A stretch of DNA of 8,461 bases from an uncultured delta proteobacterium (GTDB lineage Bacteria; Myxococcota_A; Polyangia; Polyangiales; Ga0077539), in the NCBI GenBank assembly GCA_903885885.1, contig CAISKJ010001597.1, positions 1 to 8,461 of the forward strand, given 5' to 3'. The notes below the pieces were generated by a model. It had not been told where the DNA came from. It saw nothing but the letters and a program-made list of their open reading frames with translations, and made no database searches. Position 1 is the first letter of the stretch; every line of letters begins with the position of its first letter. The translations under genes were made by a program, and so were the position numbers. Shown here piece after piece: positions 7,694-8,461 of the stretch.

Positions 7694-8461
7694 TCACTCT
7701 GCCTGGGCGCGCGTGTGGCGCGGGTCGCCCGGCGTCATCACACGAATGGCGTAGGTGCCCGCCTCGAGCTCCAGGGGGAGCATCACGCGCGCGCTGAAGG
7801 CCCCGCGCTCGTCGGTGACCGTGGTGCCAAGGGCCGCCTCGCGGCGCCCGTTGCGCATCATCTCGACCACGTGGTTGCCCTGCATGAGCTGAAAGATGAC
7901 CGGCAGGTCGGCCACCGGCGCGTTGGCCTCGTCGCGCGCGTCGCCCTCGCAGAGCACCACGGTGCCGCGCACCACGCCGCCCCCGTGCGCCTCGGTCGAC
8001 TGCACCGACAAGAGACGCAGCTCGGTGCGGTGCCGCTCGGGCTCCTCGAGGCTTCCGTCGCGCGCGGCGGAATCGCTCCCCGCGCCCTCGCCCGATGCGC
8101 TCGCCTCGTCGCCCGTCGCGCCGCCGATGCCCGTTGCAGGGCCGCCGCGGGCGGGCGCTCCGTTGCCACTCGTCCCTTGTGATCCGCTCGTCGTCGCGCC
8201 GTTCGCGGCGCGGGCCGCGCCCTGCGGCTCGGCCGCCGGAGGCTGCGGTTGCGCGCCGTCTTCGCGGCCCGGGCCGAGGCCCTGGTTCTGCGGCTCGTCG
8301 CGGTGGCGGTTGGGGTGCCGCGGGTCGTCGGGGCCCGCGCTCGCGCCGTAGGTCGAGTAGCCGTTGGTGTAGTTCGCAGGACGCGGAAACGGGTCGGGGT
8401 TCGCGGGCACAAACTGCTCGCGCTGCTGGGATTCGTCGCGCAGGCGCACGTCCCAGCCGCC
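7694..8461 (-). CDS. Exported-looking protein with Gly/Ala/Ser linker and C-terminal Ig/transthyretin-like domain (N-terminus outside window)
   Basis: The frame is open to the window edge (255 visible residues, starting GGWDVRLRDES), so the true start lies outside; a GTG at 8449 is internal and unlikely to be used. After a short polar Pro/Asn/Tyr-rich stretch there is a low-complexity Gly/Ala/Ser/Glu/Gln linker of roughly 90 residues, then a folded domain in the last 112 residues. That domain has beta-strand patterning (VVRGTVVL, LPVIFQLM, GTTVTDERGAFSARVMLP, AGTYAIRVMTPGDPRH). The T-D-x-x-G-x-F turn followed by L-x-x-G-x-Y-x-I-x-V is what bacterial Ig-like and transthyretin/carboxypeptidase-regulatory sandwiches show. 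A periplasmic or surface role is likely, with no enzyme motif. The receptor gene follows after 64 bp on the same strand, so one transcript is plausible. Confidence 0.75.
   Translation of the reverse strand, partial: GGWDVRLRDESQQREQFVPANPDPFPRPANYTNGYSTYGASAGPDDPRHPNRHRDEPQNQGLGPGREDGAQPQPPAAEPQGAARAANGATTSGSQGTSGNGAPARGGPATGIGGATGDEASASGEGAGSDSAARDGSLEEPERHRTELRLLSVQSTEAHGGGVVRGTVVLCEGDARDEANAPVADLPVIFQLMQGNHVVEMMRNGRREAALGTTVTDERGAFSARVMLPLELEAGTYAIRVMTPGDPRHTRAQAE

Overview
The window is very GC-rich, about two thirds of it reads from the minus strand, and it looks chromosomal. A Hanks-type Ser/Thr kinase with one membrane span, large Pro/Thr-rich periplasmic linkers, a TPR-fused TonB-dependent receptor and Cys-rich exported proteins together suggest a Myxococcota (myxobacterium-like) genome. 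That assignment is inference from style; there is no rRNA or other marker in the window. I see no tRNA, rRNA, CRISPR array, transposase or integrase.

Layout from right to left on the minus strand: the end of an exported-looking protein with a Gly/Ala/Ser-rich linker and a C-terminal Ig/transthyretin-like beta-sandwich (7694 to beyond 8461); a 64-bp gap with an inverted repeat; an 857-residue TonB-dependent receptor with an N-terminal TPR domain (5056-7629); 9 bp later a 526-residue lipoprotein (3466-5046). The last two are almost certainly one transcription unit, probably an outer-membrane uptake or binding pair of unknown substrate. At the far left, still on the minus strand, is a Cys-rich exported protein that runs off the window (588 to before 1).

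Between these minus-strand blocks sits a cassette of a different kind (699-3366): a small protein with an R-x4-H HEPN-like motif (minus strand), and divergently a transmembrane Ser/Thr kinase followed by an arrestin-fold, Spo0M-like protein (plus strand). A 33-bp direct repeat with one mismatch flanks the cassette at 652-684 and 3466-3498. The right copy is the last 10 codons plus stop of the lipoprotein gene; the left copy reads as the same C-terminal peptide plus stop but has no gene attached. Either the cassette was inserted at the 3' end of the lipoprotein gene, or the left copy is the stump of a lost paralogue. If the cassette is removed in thought, the left-hand Cys-rich gene starts 63 bp after the lipoprotein stop codon, restoring a continuous minus-strand gene run.

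Regulatory structure is plentiful for the small amount of intergenic DNA. A long hairpin buries the Shine-Dalgarno of the leftmost gene. A sigma70-like promoter lies almost on top of the kinase start codon. A set of nested palindromes lies between the convergent arrestin-like and lipoprotein genes. An inverted repeat lies in front of the receptor gene. No gene-free stretch exceeds about 110 bp.
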